DNA of 64,000 bases from Candidatus Accumulibacter proximus (GTDB lineage: Bacteria; Pseudomonadota; Gammaproteobacteria; Burkholderiales; Rhodocyclaceae): NCBI GenBank assembly GCA_016709675.1, contig JADJMH010000022.1, positions 1 to 64,000 of the forward strand, in the 5' to 3' direction. Each line of letters opens with the position of its first letter. Position 1 is the stretch's first letter. Shown here piece after piece: positions 41,544-51,548 of the stretch. The notes beneath the pieces were generated by a model, which saw only the letters and a program-made list of their open reading frames with translations, was not told the origin of the DNA and did no database searches. Position numbers and translations under genes: made by a program.

Positions 41544-44500
41544 TCAGAAACGTTCCAGATCAATATCGATCGCCAGCGAACGGATTTCCTTGACCAATAC
41601 ATTGAACGACTCAGGCATACCAGCGTCGATCTTGTGATCACCCTTGACAATGTTCTCGTAGACCTTGGTCCGGCCATTGACGTCGTCAGACTTGACGGTC
41701 AACATTTCCTGCAGCACGTAGGAGGCGCCGTAGGCTTCGAGCGCCCACACCTCCATCTCGCCGAAACGCTGACCACCAAACTGTGCCTTGCCGCCCAACG
41801 GCTGCTGGGTAACGAGCGAGTAAGGACCGGTCGAACGTGCGTGCATCTTGTCATCGACCAAGTGGTGCAGCTTCAACACGTGCATGTAACCAACCGTGAC
41901 CTGACGCTCAAACTGCTCGCCGGTACGACCATCGTACAGCGTCATCTGCGCTGATGCCGGCATGCCGGCCAGCGCGAGTACCGACTTGATCTCCGATTCC
42001 TTGGCGCCATCGAAAACCGGCGTCGCAAACGGCACACCCGCCTCGAGATTGCCCGCCATTTCGAGTATTTCGGCGTCGCTTAGCTGCTCCAGCTCTTCGG
42101 GTTTACCCGTGCCGTTATAAATCTGGTCGAGGAAGCCTCGGACTTCCTTGGCGGTCGCCTGGCGGCGAAGCATCTCGCCGATCTTGAAACCCAGGCCTTT
42201 GGCGGCAAGTCCCAGGTGGACCTCAAGAATCTGGCCAACGTTCATCCGCGAAGGAACACCCAGCGGGTTGAGAACGATGTCCACCGGACGCCCGTCAGCC
42301 ATATAGGGCATGTCCTCGACCGGTACGATACGGGAAACAACCCCCTTGTTGCCATGGCGCCCAGCCATCTTGTCGCCCGCCTGCAGGCGGCGTTTTACGG
42401 CAACATAGACCTTGACCATCTTCTGCACACCCGGGGGCAATTCGTCGCCCTGCGTCAGCTTCTTGCGCTTTTCTTCGAAGGCCACGTCGAAACCCTTGCG
42501 GGTCTGCTCCAGGCCATCCCGCAGTGACTCCAGTTGCTGGGCAACGTCTTCGTCTGCCATCCGGATGTCGAACCAGTGATGCGGGTCGATGCCATCAAGG
42601 TATTCCTGAGTGACCAGCGTCCCCTTGGCCAGCCGCTTCGGACCACCATTTGCCGCCTTGCCGACGAGCATACGCTCGGCACGCGCGAAGGCATCGCGTT
42701 CGACGATACGTAGTTGGTCTGCGAGGTCAAGCTTGTAGCTACGGAGGTGGTCATCAATGATCGACTGAGCCCTCTTGTCGCGCTCAATACCTTCGCGGGT
42801 GAAAACCTGGACGTCGATGACTGTCCCAGAGATCCCCGACTGAACCCGCAGCGACGTGTCCTTCACATCCGAAGCTTTCTCGCCAAAGATCGCACGCAAC
42901 AATTTCTCTTCTGGCGTCAGCTGTGTTTCGCCCTTGGGCGTGACCTTGCCCACCAGCACGTCACCGGCTTCGACCTCGGCACCAATGTACACGATCCCCG
43001 ACTCGTCGAGTCTTGACAGTTGCGACTCGCCAAGAGAAGCGATGTCGCGAGTGATTTCCTCCGGACCGAGCTTGGTGTCACGCGCGACGACGGTCAGTTC
43101 CTCGATGTGGATCGAGGTGAAACGATCTTCCGCAACAACGCGCTCGGATATGAGGATGGAATCCTCGAAGTTGTAGCCGTTCCAGGGCATGAACGCGACC
43201 AGCATGTTCTGGCCGAGAGCGAGTTCGCCCTTGTCGGTCGATGCTCCGTCAGCCACCACGTCACCCTTGGCAATGCGATCACCGACGCGAACCAGCGGCC
43301 GTTGGTTGATATTGGTGTTCTGGTTGGAGCGGGTATACTTCACGAGATTGTAAATGTCGACACCGACCTCGCCTGGCCCCGTTTCGTCGTCATTTACCCG
43401 GACCACAACGCGCGAGGCGTCGACGTAATCGACCAACCCACCACGCAGCGCCTGAACCGCTGTTCCAGAATCCACGGCAACGGTGCGCTCGATGCCCGTG
43501 CCCACCAGCGGCTTTTCCGGACGCAGGCAGGGAACAGCCTGACGCTGCATGTTGGCTCCCATCAGCGCACGGTTGGCATCGTCATGCTCCAGAAAGGGAA
43601 TCAGGGACGCCGCCACCGACACGATCTGGCTCGGCGCCACATCCATGTACTGCACGCGCGCCGGCTCAGCGAGGATGGTCTCACCCTTCTCGCGACAGGT
43701 CACCAGCTGATCGGCCAACACGCCCGCCTCACCAAGATCGGAGTTGGCCTGAGCGATGATATAGGCACCCTCCTCGATCGCGGAGAGATACTCGATCTGA
43801 TCGGTCACCCGACCATCAACCACCTTTCGGTAGGGCGTTTCAAGGAAACCATACTCATTGGTGCGGGCGAATAACGCGAGCGAATTGATCAGGCCGATGT
43901 TCGGACCCTCTGGCGTTTCGATCGGGCAGACGCGGCCATAGTGGGTGGGATGCACGTCCCGCACCTCGAAGCCCGCGCGCTCGCGCGTCAAGCCGCCTGG
44001 ACCGAGCGCCGAAACGCGGCGCTTGTGGGTGATCTCGGACAGAGGGTTGGTCTGGTCCATGAATTGCGATAACTGGCTAGACCCGAAAAACTCTCTCACT
44101 GCAGCGCTGATCGGCTTGGCATTGATCAGATCGTGCGGCATCAGGTTATCCGACTCAGCCTGTGACAAGCGCTCCTTGACAGCACGTTCGACGCGTACCA
44201 GACCGGCCCGGAACTGGTTCTCCGCCAGTTCACCCACGGAACGAACACGACGGTTGCCCAGGTGATCGATGTCATCGATTTCGCCACGTCCATTGCGCAG
44301 TTCAACCAGCAGTTTGATGACTTCAACGATATCACGTGGCGATAAGGTCAGCTGTTCCCGCACCTCACCCACCACGCCCAGAGCCTTGAGTTGCTCAAGC
44401 AAGGCCAGCGCAGCCTCACGGCTCAGGTTCTCGGCCACTGCCCGCGGCCCATGACTCAATTCAGCAAGGATCTGCTCGACCACCGGGATGGAATCGCCGA

Positions 44501-45827
44501 CCGCCTCGTTGATCAGCTTGACGATCCCCTCACGCTTGGACGGAACATGCTTGACCATGACCTTGTATTCGACAACGTCCTTCCGCCCCACCCGGCGGTT
44601 GAACTTCATGCGACCCACCGCTGAGAGATCGTAGCGATCGTCCGAGTAGAACAGCCCGTTGAAGAGGATTTCGACCGCTTCTTCGGTTGGCGGCTCGCCG
44701 GGTCGCATCATCCGGTAAATCGCAATACGTGCGGCCTGCCGAGATGCCGTCTCATCAGCGCGCAGAGTCTGCGAAATGAAACCGCCACGGTCAAGGTCGT
44801 TGATATACAGCGTGTGCAGCGACGTCACCCCAGACTCGACAAGCTTTGCCAGCAGGCTCTCCGTAATCTCGTCGTTGGCATTGGCCAGGATCTCGCCGCT
44901 GCTCGAATCCATGATGTCCTCGCCAATGACCCGACCGATCAGAAAGTCATCCGGGACGACAACCTGCTTGATTCCCGCCGCATCGAGTTCACGGATGTGC
45001 TTTGCGGTAATTCGTTTGTCCTTGGCGATAATCAGCTTGCCCGACGGGTCGTTGAAATCGAAGCGCGCGACTTCTCCGCGCAGGCGCTCTGGCACCAGAG
45101 CGAATTCGACCACCTGTTTACCCAGATAGAAGGTGTCAAACTCGAAGAACTCGCGCAGAATTCGTTGCGAGGTCAGACCAATCGCCTTCAGCAGCGTCGT
45201 AACCGGCATCTTGCGGCGCCGGTCGACGCGAAAGAAAAGCAGATCCTTGGGATCGAACTCGAAATCCAACCACGAGCCACGATACGGTATCACCCGCGCG
45301 GAAAAAAGCAGCTTGCCGGAACTGTGCGTCTTGCCGCGGTCGTGTTCGAAGAAGACTCCTGGCGAGCGGTGCAGCTGGGAAACGATGACCCGCTCGGTGC
45401 CGTTGATGACGAAGGAACCAGTCGAAGTCATCAGCGGAATCTCGCCCATATAGACTTCCTGCTCCTTGACTTCCTTGATGGTGTCCGGCGCCTCGCGATC
45501 GAGAATTACCAGGCGAACCTTCGCCCGCAAGGCCGACGCAAAAGTCAGGCCTCGCTGCTGGCACTCGGTGACGTCGAAGGCCGGTTCAGAAAGCGTGAAA
45601 CTGACAAACTCCAGCCGCGCATTACCACTGTGGCTGACAATCGGGAAGATCGAGGAAAAGGCGGCCTGCAATCCCTGGGTCTTCCGCTGCGCCACAGGCA
45701 CTGTCGCCTGCAGAAAAGCGGAGAAGGATTCCAGCTGGGTAGCCAGCAAGTAGGGGACGTCGAGCACGCTGACGCGCTTGGCGAAGCTCTTGCGGATACG
45801 CTTTTTCTCGGTGTAGGAGTAGGTCAT
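41544..45827 (-). CDS. rpoB: RNA polymerase beta subunit
   Basis: Beta (1427 residues from the ATG at 45827) forms the other half of the polymerase cleft. The start MTYSYTEKKRIRKSFAKRVS is the family N-terminus; the frame is open for another 363 bases upstream, but that part is not RpoB-like. The rifampicin region GSSQLSQFMDQTNPLSEITH and KRRVSALGPGGL is wild type. NADFDGD's partner loops and the C-terminal GGKAQFGGQRFGEMEVWALE are present. A leader of 259 bases separates it from rplL. Confidence 0.97.
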   Translation of the reverse strand: MTYSYTEKKRIRKSFAKRVSVLDVPYLLATQLESFSAFLQATVPVAQRKTQGLQAAFSSIFPIVSHSGNARLEFVSFTLSEPAFDVTECQQRGLTFASALRAKVRLVILDREAPDTIKEVKEQEVYMGEIPLMTSTGSFVINGTERVIVSQLHRSPGVFFEHDRGKTHSSGKLLFSARVIPYRGSWLDFEFDPKDLLFFRVDRRRKMPVTTLLKAIGLTSQRILREFFEFDTFYLGKQVVEFALVPERLRGEVARFDFNDPSGKLIIAKDKRITAKHIRELDAAGIKQVVVPDDFLIGRVIGEDIMDSSSGEILANANDEITESLLAKLVESGVTSLHTLYINDLDRGGFISQTLRADETASRQAARIAIYRMMRPGEPPTEEAVEILFNGLFYSDDRYDLSAVGRMKFNRRVGRKDVVEYKVMVKHVPSKREGIVKLINEAVGDSIPVVEQILAELSHGPRAVAENLSREAALALLEQLKALGVVGEVREQLTLSPRDIVEVIKLLVELRNGRGEIDDIDHLGNRRVRSVGELAENQFRAGLVRVERAVKERLSQAESDNLMPHDLINAKPISAAVREFFGSSQLSQFMDQTNPLSEITHKRRVSALGPGGLTRERAGFEVRDVHPTHYGRVCPIETPEGPNIGLINSLALFARTNEYGFLETPYRKVVDGRVTDQIEYLSAIEEGAYIIAQANSDLGEAGVLADQLVTCREKGETILAEPARVQYMDVAPSQIVSVAASLIPFLEHDDANRALMGANMQRQAVPCLRPEKPLVGTGIERTVAVDSGTAVQALRGGLVDYVDASRVVVRVNDDETGPGEVGVDIYNLVKYTRSNQNTNINQRPLVRVGDRIAKGDVVADGASTDKGELALGQNMLVAFMPWNGYNFEDSILISERVVAEDRFTSIHIEELTVVARDTKLGPEEITRDIASLGESQLSRLDESGIVYIGAEVEAGDVLVGKVTPKGETQLTPEEKLLRAIFGEKASDVKDTSLRVQSGISGTVIDVQVFTREGIERDKRAQSIIDDHLRSYKLDLADQLRIVERDAFARAERMLVGKAANGGPKRLAKGTLVTQEYLDGIDPHHWFDIRMADEDVAQQLESLRDGLEQTRKGFDVAFEEKRKKLTQGDELPPGVQKMVKVYVAVKRRLQAGDKMAGRHGNKGVVSRIVPVEDMPYMADGRPVDIVLNPLGVPSRMNVGQILEVHLGLAAKGLGFKIGEMLRRQATAKEVRGFLDQIYNGTGKPEELEQLSDAEILEMAGNLEAGVPFATPVFDGAKESEIKSVLALAGMPASAQMTLYDGRTGEQFERQVTVGYMHVLKLHHLVDDKMHARSTGPYSLVTQQPLGGKAQFGGQRFGEMEVWALEAYGASYVLQEMLTVKSDDVNGRTKVYENIVKGDHKIDAGMPESFNVLVKEIRSLAIDIDLERF

Positions 45828-46039
45828 GGTCGCTCCGAACTCAGAAGGCAAATCCTCTAGCACACCGGCAACAACCGCACTATCCGCCGGTGCACAACGG
45901 ACAAACGCAATATGACTGGATGACAGAACCGCAGGGAATTGGCCTGTGCAGCCTTGACCAGTCATACTTGCGTTTGCACGCTGCATGGCATTACGCCCAC
46001 CCAACAGGCAGACGCCAAGCCGTTTCCGAAAATGCACAA

Positions 46040-46071
46040 CCGGGCTGACAGCCGAAAGGCTATCAGCCCGG
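46040..46071 (-). promoter_or_regulatory. Long hairpin between rplL and rpoB, attenuator or processing site
   Basis: CCGGGCTGA (46040-46048) pairs with TCAGCCCGG (46063-46071). Inside, AGCC pairs with GGCT around a GAAA tetraloop, giving 13 pairs with one C-A mismatch. On the minus strand only a weak T-rich stretch follows. It lies 15 bases after the rplL stop, the position of the partial terminator and RNase III site in E. coli. Confidence 0.6.
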
Positions 46072-46086
46072 CTTGCTTGACCGATA

Positions 46087-46455
46087 CTACTTGATCTCGA
46101 CCTTCGCGCCGGCATCCTCGAGAAGCTTCTTGAGGGCTTCGGCGTCGGCTTTGGAAATGGACTCCTTAACCGCCTTGGGTGCGCTGTCAACGAGATCCTT
46201 CGCTTCTTTCAGACCAAGACCGGTAGCCGCGCGAACAACCTTGATGACTTCGACCTTCTTCTCACCGATACCGGCGAGCAACACGGTAAACTCGGTCTGC
46301 TCTTCAACTACCGCCGCAGCCGCGCCAGGCGCAGCAACGGCCATCGAGGCCGCCGAGACACCAAATTTCTCTTCGAACGCCTTGACAAGGGTGTTCAGTT
46401 CCATGACAGTCATCGCGCCGACGGCTTCGAGGATGTCTTCTTTGGTAATAGCCAT
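46087..46455 (-). CDS. rplL: 50S ribosomal protein L7/L12
   Basis: L7/L12 (122 residues) forms the flexible stalk that recruits translation GTPases. The N-terminal dimer domain MAITKEDILEAVGAMTVMEL is followed by an alanine-rich hinge and the C-terminal domain EKTEFTVLL-like EEQTEFTVLLAGIGEKKVEV. I use the ATG at 46455 as the family start. Confidence 0.97.
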   Translation of the reverse strand: MAITKEDILEAVGAMTVMELNTLVKAFEEKFGVSAASMAVAAPGAAAAVVEEQTEFTVLLAGIGEKKVEVIKVVRAATGLGLKEAKDLVDSAPKAVKESISKADAEALKKLLEDAGAKVEIK

Positions 46456-46503
46456 AATCAATAAACTCCTAAATCTGAATACTCAAGAAAGCTGATCGGA
46501 AGC

Positions 46504-47001
46504 TCAGGAAACCGCCTCTTCACGCTGTTTGGCCAAGGCGGAAAGCGCGCAGGCAAAACCGGCCACTGGCGCCTGCATGATGCCGAGCAACTGAGCGAGC
46601 AATTCGTCACGACTCGGAATTGATGCCAGTGCCTGCACTCCCGCCTTGTCGAGAAGCTCGCCAGCAAAGCTGCCCGCCTTCAGCACCAGCTTGTCATTGG
46701 TTTTGGCGAAGTCGTTGAGCACCTTCGCGGCAGACACCGGATCATCCGAGATGGCGTAAATCAGCGGTCCCGTCATTTGCTCCGCCAGGCTGGCGAACAC
46801 ACTGCCCTGGACCGCCCGCCGCACCAAGGTGTTTTTCAACACCCGCAGATAGACGCCCGAGGCGCGCGCCTGTGCGCGCAAACGAGTTAGGTGCGTAACT
46901 GGCAGGCCACTGTACTCGGCCAGGACAATCGTCTGAGCACTGGCCATCCTTGCCGACACCTCGGCAACAACGTCCTTCTTTTCATCAAGATTAAGACCCA
47001 C
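46504..47001 (-). CDS. rplJ: 50S ribosomal protein L10
   Basis: L10 (165 residues) anchors the L7/L12 stalk. It reads VGLNLDEKKDVVAEVSARMA from a GTG start at 47001, with a strong GGAGG site upstream, and has a helical C-terminal stalk-binding segment rich in alanine and leucine. The L10-L12 complex probably controls its own mRNA through the 277-base leader. Confidence 0.96.
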   Translation of the reverse strand: MGLNLDEKKDVVAEVSARMASAQTIVLAEYSGLPVTHLTRLRAQARASGVYLRVLKNTLVRRAVQGSVFASLAEQMTGPLIYAISDDPVSAAKVLNDFAKTNDKLVLKAGSFAGELLDKAGVQALASIPSRDELLAQLLGIMQAPVAGFACALSALAKQREEAVS

Positions 47002-47278
47002 AGGCCCTTCCTCCCTTCAAGTCAACAGACGGCACATCCTGCCGGATATGCCGCACCCACGGCGACCTTGATCAGGGGTTGCAGTGAAGGCCATAGACCT
47101 ACCCTGCGAAATCCTTTTCGGGGCACACCGTCTGCGCAGGCCGTTCGCACACTTAAGCCTCTGGCAGCAGCCGTCGGCACCTGCGGTCTTTGACGATCCA
47201 TCGACGCGGCGCGAACGCCCTGCCGACATCCCAACAAAGCTCCTTGTCGGACCACAATCATTGCGGCCCGATGTATTC
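47002..47278 (-). promoter_or_regulatory. rplJ leader region
   Basis: This 277-base gap between rplA and rplJ has no gene that I can support. On the minus strand it ends in a GGGAGGAAGGG ribosome site. It contains several short GC-rich inverted pairs and the stretch GTGTGCCCCGAAAAGGATTT, which resembles proteobacterial L10 leaders. I see no convincing full promoter in it. Confidence 0.45.
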
Positions 47279-47968
47279 TCACAACGTGGAAGCATCCACC
47301 CTGACACCCGGTCCCATCGTGCTGGAGAGTGCAATCCGCCGCACGTATTGGCCCTTGGAGGTCGCCGGTTTGGCCTTGGTCAGCGCATCGAGCAAGGCCT
47401 TGAGGTTAATCGCCAGCTTGTCGGCCTCAAACGACGCACGACCAATCGTGCTGTGGATTATGCCGCCCTTGTCCGTCCGATACTGCACCTGCCCCGCCTT
47501 GGCATTCTGGACCGCAGTGGCCACGTCCATGGTGACCGTACCCACCTTCGGGTTCGGCATCAGGCCACGCGGGCCGAGGATCTGGCCCAGTTGTCCGACA
47601 ACGCGCATCGCGTCCGGTGTAGCGATCACTCGATCAAAGTTGATCACCCCGGCCTTGATCTCCGCGGCAAGGTCTTCGAAACCCACGATATCGGCACCAG
47701 CCGCCTTCGCAGCCGCCGCCTTTTCCCCCTGGGCAAAGACCGCAACACGGATCGTCTTGCCAGTACCGGCAGGCAAGACGACGGAGCCGCGCACAATCTG
47801 GTCCGACTTGCGCGGATCGACACCGAGGCAGACAGCGACGTCAATAGATTCGTCAAACTTGGCTGTCGCGAATTCCTTGGCCAGCTTCAGCGCCTCGCCC
47901 ACAGGGTAAGCCTTGTTGCCATCGATCTTGCCTTTGACCGCCTTTTGGCGCTTGCTCAAAGTTGCCAT
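47279..47968 (-). CDS. rplA: 50S ribosomal protein L1
   Basis: L1 (229 residues from the ATG at 47968) forms the mobile stalk that helps release E-site tRNA. In E. coli it represses its operon. It starts MATLSKRQKAVKGKIDGNKA and contains GPRGLMPNPKVGTVTMDVAT. The start is one base after the rplK stop. Confidence 0.97.
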   Translation of the reverse strand: MATLSKRQKAVKGKIDGNKAYPVGEALKLAKEFATAKFDESIDVAVCLGVDPRKSDQIVRGSVVLPAGTGKTIRVAVFAQGEKAAAAKAAGADIVGFEDLAAEIKAGVINFDRVIATPDAMRVVGQLGQILGPRGLMPNPKVGTVTMDVATAVQNAKAGQVQYRTDKGGIIHSTIGRASFEADKLAINLKALLDALTKAKPATSKGQYVRRIALSSTMGPGVRVDASTL

Positions 47969-47969
47969 T

Positions 47970-48401
47970 TCAGAGGCCCTCCACCGTGACGCCCATCGTG
48001 CGGGCACTGCCGGCAATCGTCCGAACCGCTGCATCCATGTCGGCAGCCGTCAGGTCAGGCATTTTCTGGCTGGCAATGGCCTCGCACTGGGCGCGGGTCA
48101 GCGTACCCACCTTGGCGGTGTGGGGCTTGGCGCTGCCCTTCTGAATGCCAATCGCCTTCTTGATCAGAACCGTCGCCGGCGGCGTCTTCATGATGAAGGT
48201 AAAGCTCTTGTCGGCGAAGGCGGTGATCACCACGGGGATCGGCAAGCCCGGCTCCAGGCTCTGCGTCTGGGCGTTGAACGTCTTGCAGAACTCCATGATG
48301 TTGAGGCCACGCTGACCCAGCGCCGGCCCGATCGGCGGCGAAGGATTTGCCTTGCCCGCCGGTACTTGCAGCTTGATGTAACCGATGATTTTCTTTGCCA
48401 C
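47970..48401 (-). CDS. rplK: 50S ribosomal protein L11
   Basis: L11 (143 residues) binds the GTPase centre of 23S rRNA and is needed for RelA activation. It has KLQVPAGKANPSPPIGPALG at the N-terminus, the thiostrepton-site proline helix, and MDAAVRTIAGSARTMGVTVE at the end. It lies 127 bases after nusG. Confidence 0.98.
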   Translation of the reverse strand: MAKKIIGYIKLQVPAGKANPSPPIGPALGQRGLNIMEFCKTFNAQTQSLEPGLPIPVVITAFADKSFTFIMKTPPATVLIKKAIGIQKGSAKPHTAKVGTLTRAQCEAIASQKMPDLTAADMDAAVRTIAGSARTMGVTVEGL

Positions 48402-48528
48402 GATGCGGCTCCTCTATACGGGTTCGAACGCGCTCGGTACAGCGCTCCCCAAACGACAAACGCGGCCCGGAAGCCGCACTACTGCAGCGCGTCGAGGGAA
48501 GTCCACGCACCGCAACTTACTTGCAAGA

Positions 48529-49062
48529 TCAAGCCTTCTCGACCTGTCCAAACTCCAACTCGACCGGCGTCGGGCGGCCAAAGATCGTCACTGACACGCG
48601 CAGGCGGTTTTTTTCATAATTCACCTGCTCAACCGCGCCATGAAAGTCAGTGAAAGGCCCGTCCTTGACGCGAACCACTTCACCGGGTTCGAAGAGCACC
48701 TTCGGACGCGGCTTGTCGACGCCTTCCTGCATTTGCTGCATGATCTTCGCGACTTCCTTTTCTGAAATCGGCGTCGGCTTGTTGGCAGTCCCGCCGACAA
48801 AGCCGGTCACTTTCGGCGTGCTTTTCACCAAGTGCCAGGAGTCGTCGTTCATCTCCATCTCCACCAGCACATAGCCAGGGAAGAACTTTCGTTCGGAAAT
48901 GCTTTTCTGGCCCATCTTGAGCTCGACAACCTCTTCCACCGGAACCAGGATTCGGCCAAACGCATCCTGCATTCCCTGACGCTGAATGCGCTCGATCAAT
49001 GCGCGCTGCACACTCTTCTCGAACCCGGAATAGGCGTGTACCACGTACCAGCGCATGCTCAT
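48529..49062 (-). CDS. nusG: Transcription elongation/antitermination factor NusG
   Basis: NusG (177 residues) binds the polymerase clamp through its N-terminal NGN domain (MRWYVVHAYSGFEKSVQRAL) and Rho or S10 through its KOW domain (FEPGEVVRVKDGPFTDFHGA). I place the start at the ATG at 49062, which has GGAG six bases upstream. Another ATG at 49068 overlaps the secE stop as ATGA and is possible. Confidence 0.96.
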   Translation of the reverse strand: MSMRWYVVHAYSGFEKSVQRALIERIQRQGMQDAFGRILVPVEEVVELKMGQKSISERKFFPGYVLVEMEMNDDSWHLVKSTPKVTGFVGGTANKPTPISEKEVAKIMQQMQEGVDKPRPKVLFEPGEVVRVKDGPFTDFHGAVEQVNYEKNRLRVSVTIFGRPTPVELEFGQVEKA

Positions 49063-49064
49063 AG

Positions 49065-49412
49065 TCATCTCCACCCAAGAACCAGGTCGTATAACAGCCA
49101 CTCGAGGCTCTTGTCGGTCAGCCAGAGAAACAGGGCCATCACCACGACGAACGCAAAGACCAGGCCCGTTGTCTGCATGGTTTCCTTGCGAGAAGGCCAG
49201 ACGACCTTTCGCGCTTCGGCTGAAGACTCTCTTGCAAAGTCGAAGAAACGACGCCCCGGCTCGGTCTGCCATGCCACCGCGACAGCCAAGCCGATCCCGG
49301 CCATGACGGCCAGCACCCGCAGAATCATCGCCTGCTCGGCGAGGAGGTAGAAGCCAGCGACGCCGGCCACAAGCAGCAATACCGCTAACGCAAACTTGAA
49401 TTTATCGGCCAT
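49065..49412 (-). CDS. secE: Protein translocase subunit SecE
   Basis: SecE (115 residues) clamps SecY in the inner membrane. It has three hydrophobic segments: FALAVLLLVAGVAGFYLL, ILRVLAVMAGIGLAVAVA and GLVFAFVVVMALFLWLTD. The conserved amphipathic region SSAEARKVVWPSRKETMQTT precedes the last one. The three-segment form is the E. coli type. It lies 23 bases after tRNA-Trp and is coupled to nusG. Confidence 0.96.
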   Translation of the reverse strand: MADKFKFALAVLLLVAGVAGFYLLAEQAMILRVLAVMAGIGLAVAVAWQTEPGRRFFDFARESSAEARKVVWPSRKETMQTTGLVFAFVVVMALFLWLTDKSLEWLLYDLVLGWR

Positions 49413-49435
49413 CTCGTCCGCTTTGGTTACATGTT

Positions 49436-49511
49436 TGGCAGGGGCAGAGGGAATCGAACCCCCAACCTTCGGTTTTGGAGACCGACGCTCTGCCAGTTGA
49501 GCTATGCCCCT
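49436..49511 (-). tRNA. trnW: tRNA-Trp (CCA anticodon)
   Basis: The minus strand folds as a 76-base tRNA with acceptor AGGGGCA/TGCCCCT, discriminator G and an encoded CCA end. The anticodon loop CTCCAAA gives anticodon CCA. It lies between tuf and secE, the usual place. Confidence 0.97.
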
Positions 49512-49563
49512 GCGGCAGAACTGCGGCGGCTCCGCGAACGAAGCCACCGCTGTACCTATGGAC

Positions 49564-50754
<1,191 letters not shown>

Positions 50755-50808
50755 TTACCGGTACCTCAAGACGTTAGAAGTTAATAATGAATCTACAGCA
50801 CCAATCGG

Positions 50809-50883
<75 letters not shown>

Positions 50884-50922
50884 ATCGCTCGAGGAGCCTT
50901 AAGCAATTCTGCGGTCGCAACC

Positions 50923-50996
50923 TGGAGCGGGTGAAGGGAATCGAACCCTCGTCATAAGCTTGGAAGGCTTCAGCTCTACCATTGAGCTACACCCGC
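50923..50996 (-). tRNA. trnG: tRNA-Gly (TCC anticodon)
   Basis: The minus strand gives a 74-base tRNA with acceptor GCGGGTG/CACCCGC, discriminator T and encoded CCA. The loop CTTCCAA gives anticodon TCC. It lies between tRNA-Tyr and tRNA-Thr. Confidence 0.97.
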
Positions 50997-51047
50997 AAAA
51001 CCATTACCCGAAGAACGATTGAACAACATCACCAACAGCGGCGCTTG

Positions 51048-51132
51048 TGGTGGAGGGAGAAGGATTCGAACCTTCGAAGGCAGAGCCGTCAGATTTACAG
51101 TCTGATCCCGTTGGCCACTTGGGTATCCCTCC
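51048..51132 (-). tRNA. trnY: tRNA-Tyr (GTA anticodon)
   Basis: The minus strand gives an 85-base class II tRNA with acceptor GGAGGGA/TCCCTCC, a long variable arm (CGGCTCTGCC region), anticodon GTA and encoded CCA. It is the first transcribed gene of the tRNA-tuf operon. Confidence 0.97.
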
Positions 51133-51147
51133 AGCCAAGAACCCATA

Positions 51148-51176
51148 ATTCTGACGCCCAACGGAGGGGCTGTCAA
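51148..51176 (-). promoter_or_regulatory. Sigma-70 promoter of the tRNA-tuf operon
   Basis: On the minus strand a perfect TTGACA (51171-51176) is separated by 17 bases from CAGAAT (51148-51153). An AT-rich GAAATTATT stretch upstream may act as an UP element. Transcription would start about 10 bases before tRNA-Tyr. Confidence 0.8.
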
Positions 51177-51250
51177 ATAATTTCTCGAGCCGCGCCGCCT
51201 TCTACAGTGGAAAGAAGGTTCAGCCTTCGGCGTTCTCTGGCCTTGGCTGC

Positions 51251-51262
51251 GGGGGGGGGGGG
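51251..51262 (+). repeat. Run of 12 G
   Basis: A 12-base G homopolymer lies between the tRNA promoter and the FAD-oxidase remnant. It is the longest homopolymer I noticed in the window. It could be a slippage site, an assembly join or an inflated short run. Confidence 0.9.
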
Positions 51263-51347
51263 CGCTGGTGTAGCCTGGGTGTCGTCGGCCGTCGTCGCCG
51301 GCGGACGCCGGCAAACGCGGTTCGGCGCAAACGCCGCAGCCGCGAGT

Positions 51348-51440
51348 GGAGCAGGTGCGCTGTCCGTGATGCGAGCCACCAAGTCAGCGCTGGATCCGGA
51401 CAACCTTCTCAACCCGGGAAAGATCCTGCCGCCGCCCCAA
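51348..51440 (+). pseudogene. C-terminal remnant of an FAD-linked oxidase (GlcD/D-lactate dehydrogenase type)
   Basis: The segment GAGALSVMRATKSALDPDNL followed by LNPGKIL is the typical C-terminal end of FAD-binding oxidases such as GlcD and D-lactate dehydrogenases. Only about 27 recognisable residues remain. Upstream the frame is not family-like and reaches a 12-G run, then the tRNA promoter. The expected stop after PGKIL is missing, and the frame stays open into the oxidoreductase gene. It is best read as a truncated relic, with a broken assembly as the alternative. Confidence 0.6.
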
Positions 51441-51548
51441 CAGTGCGACGCGGCACGCACGGTGCAACCTGCACCCAAGCCAGCGGTCGAAAGAAAAATC
51501 GGTTGGCTCGACCGGATGACAAGCAGTCACCACACGGGAGGAGAAAAA

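Noticed and set aside
51251..51262. Phase-variable G tract controlling the oxidoreductase
   Set aside because: The tract lies nearly 290 bases upstream of the start codon and outside any supported gene or promoter spacer, so phase variation is only a guess.
50982..51548. Upstream extension of the oxidoreductase reading frame by 189 codons
   Set aside because: It runs antisense through tRNA-Tyr and the tRNA promoter and has no family similarity except the short oxidase relic. A strong ribosome site supports the start at 51549.
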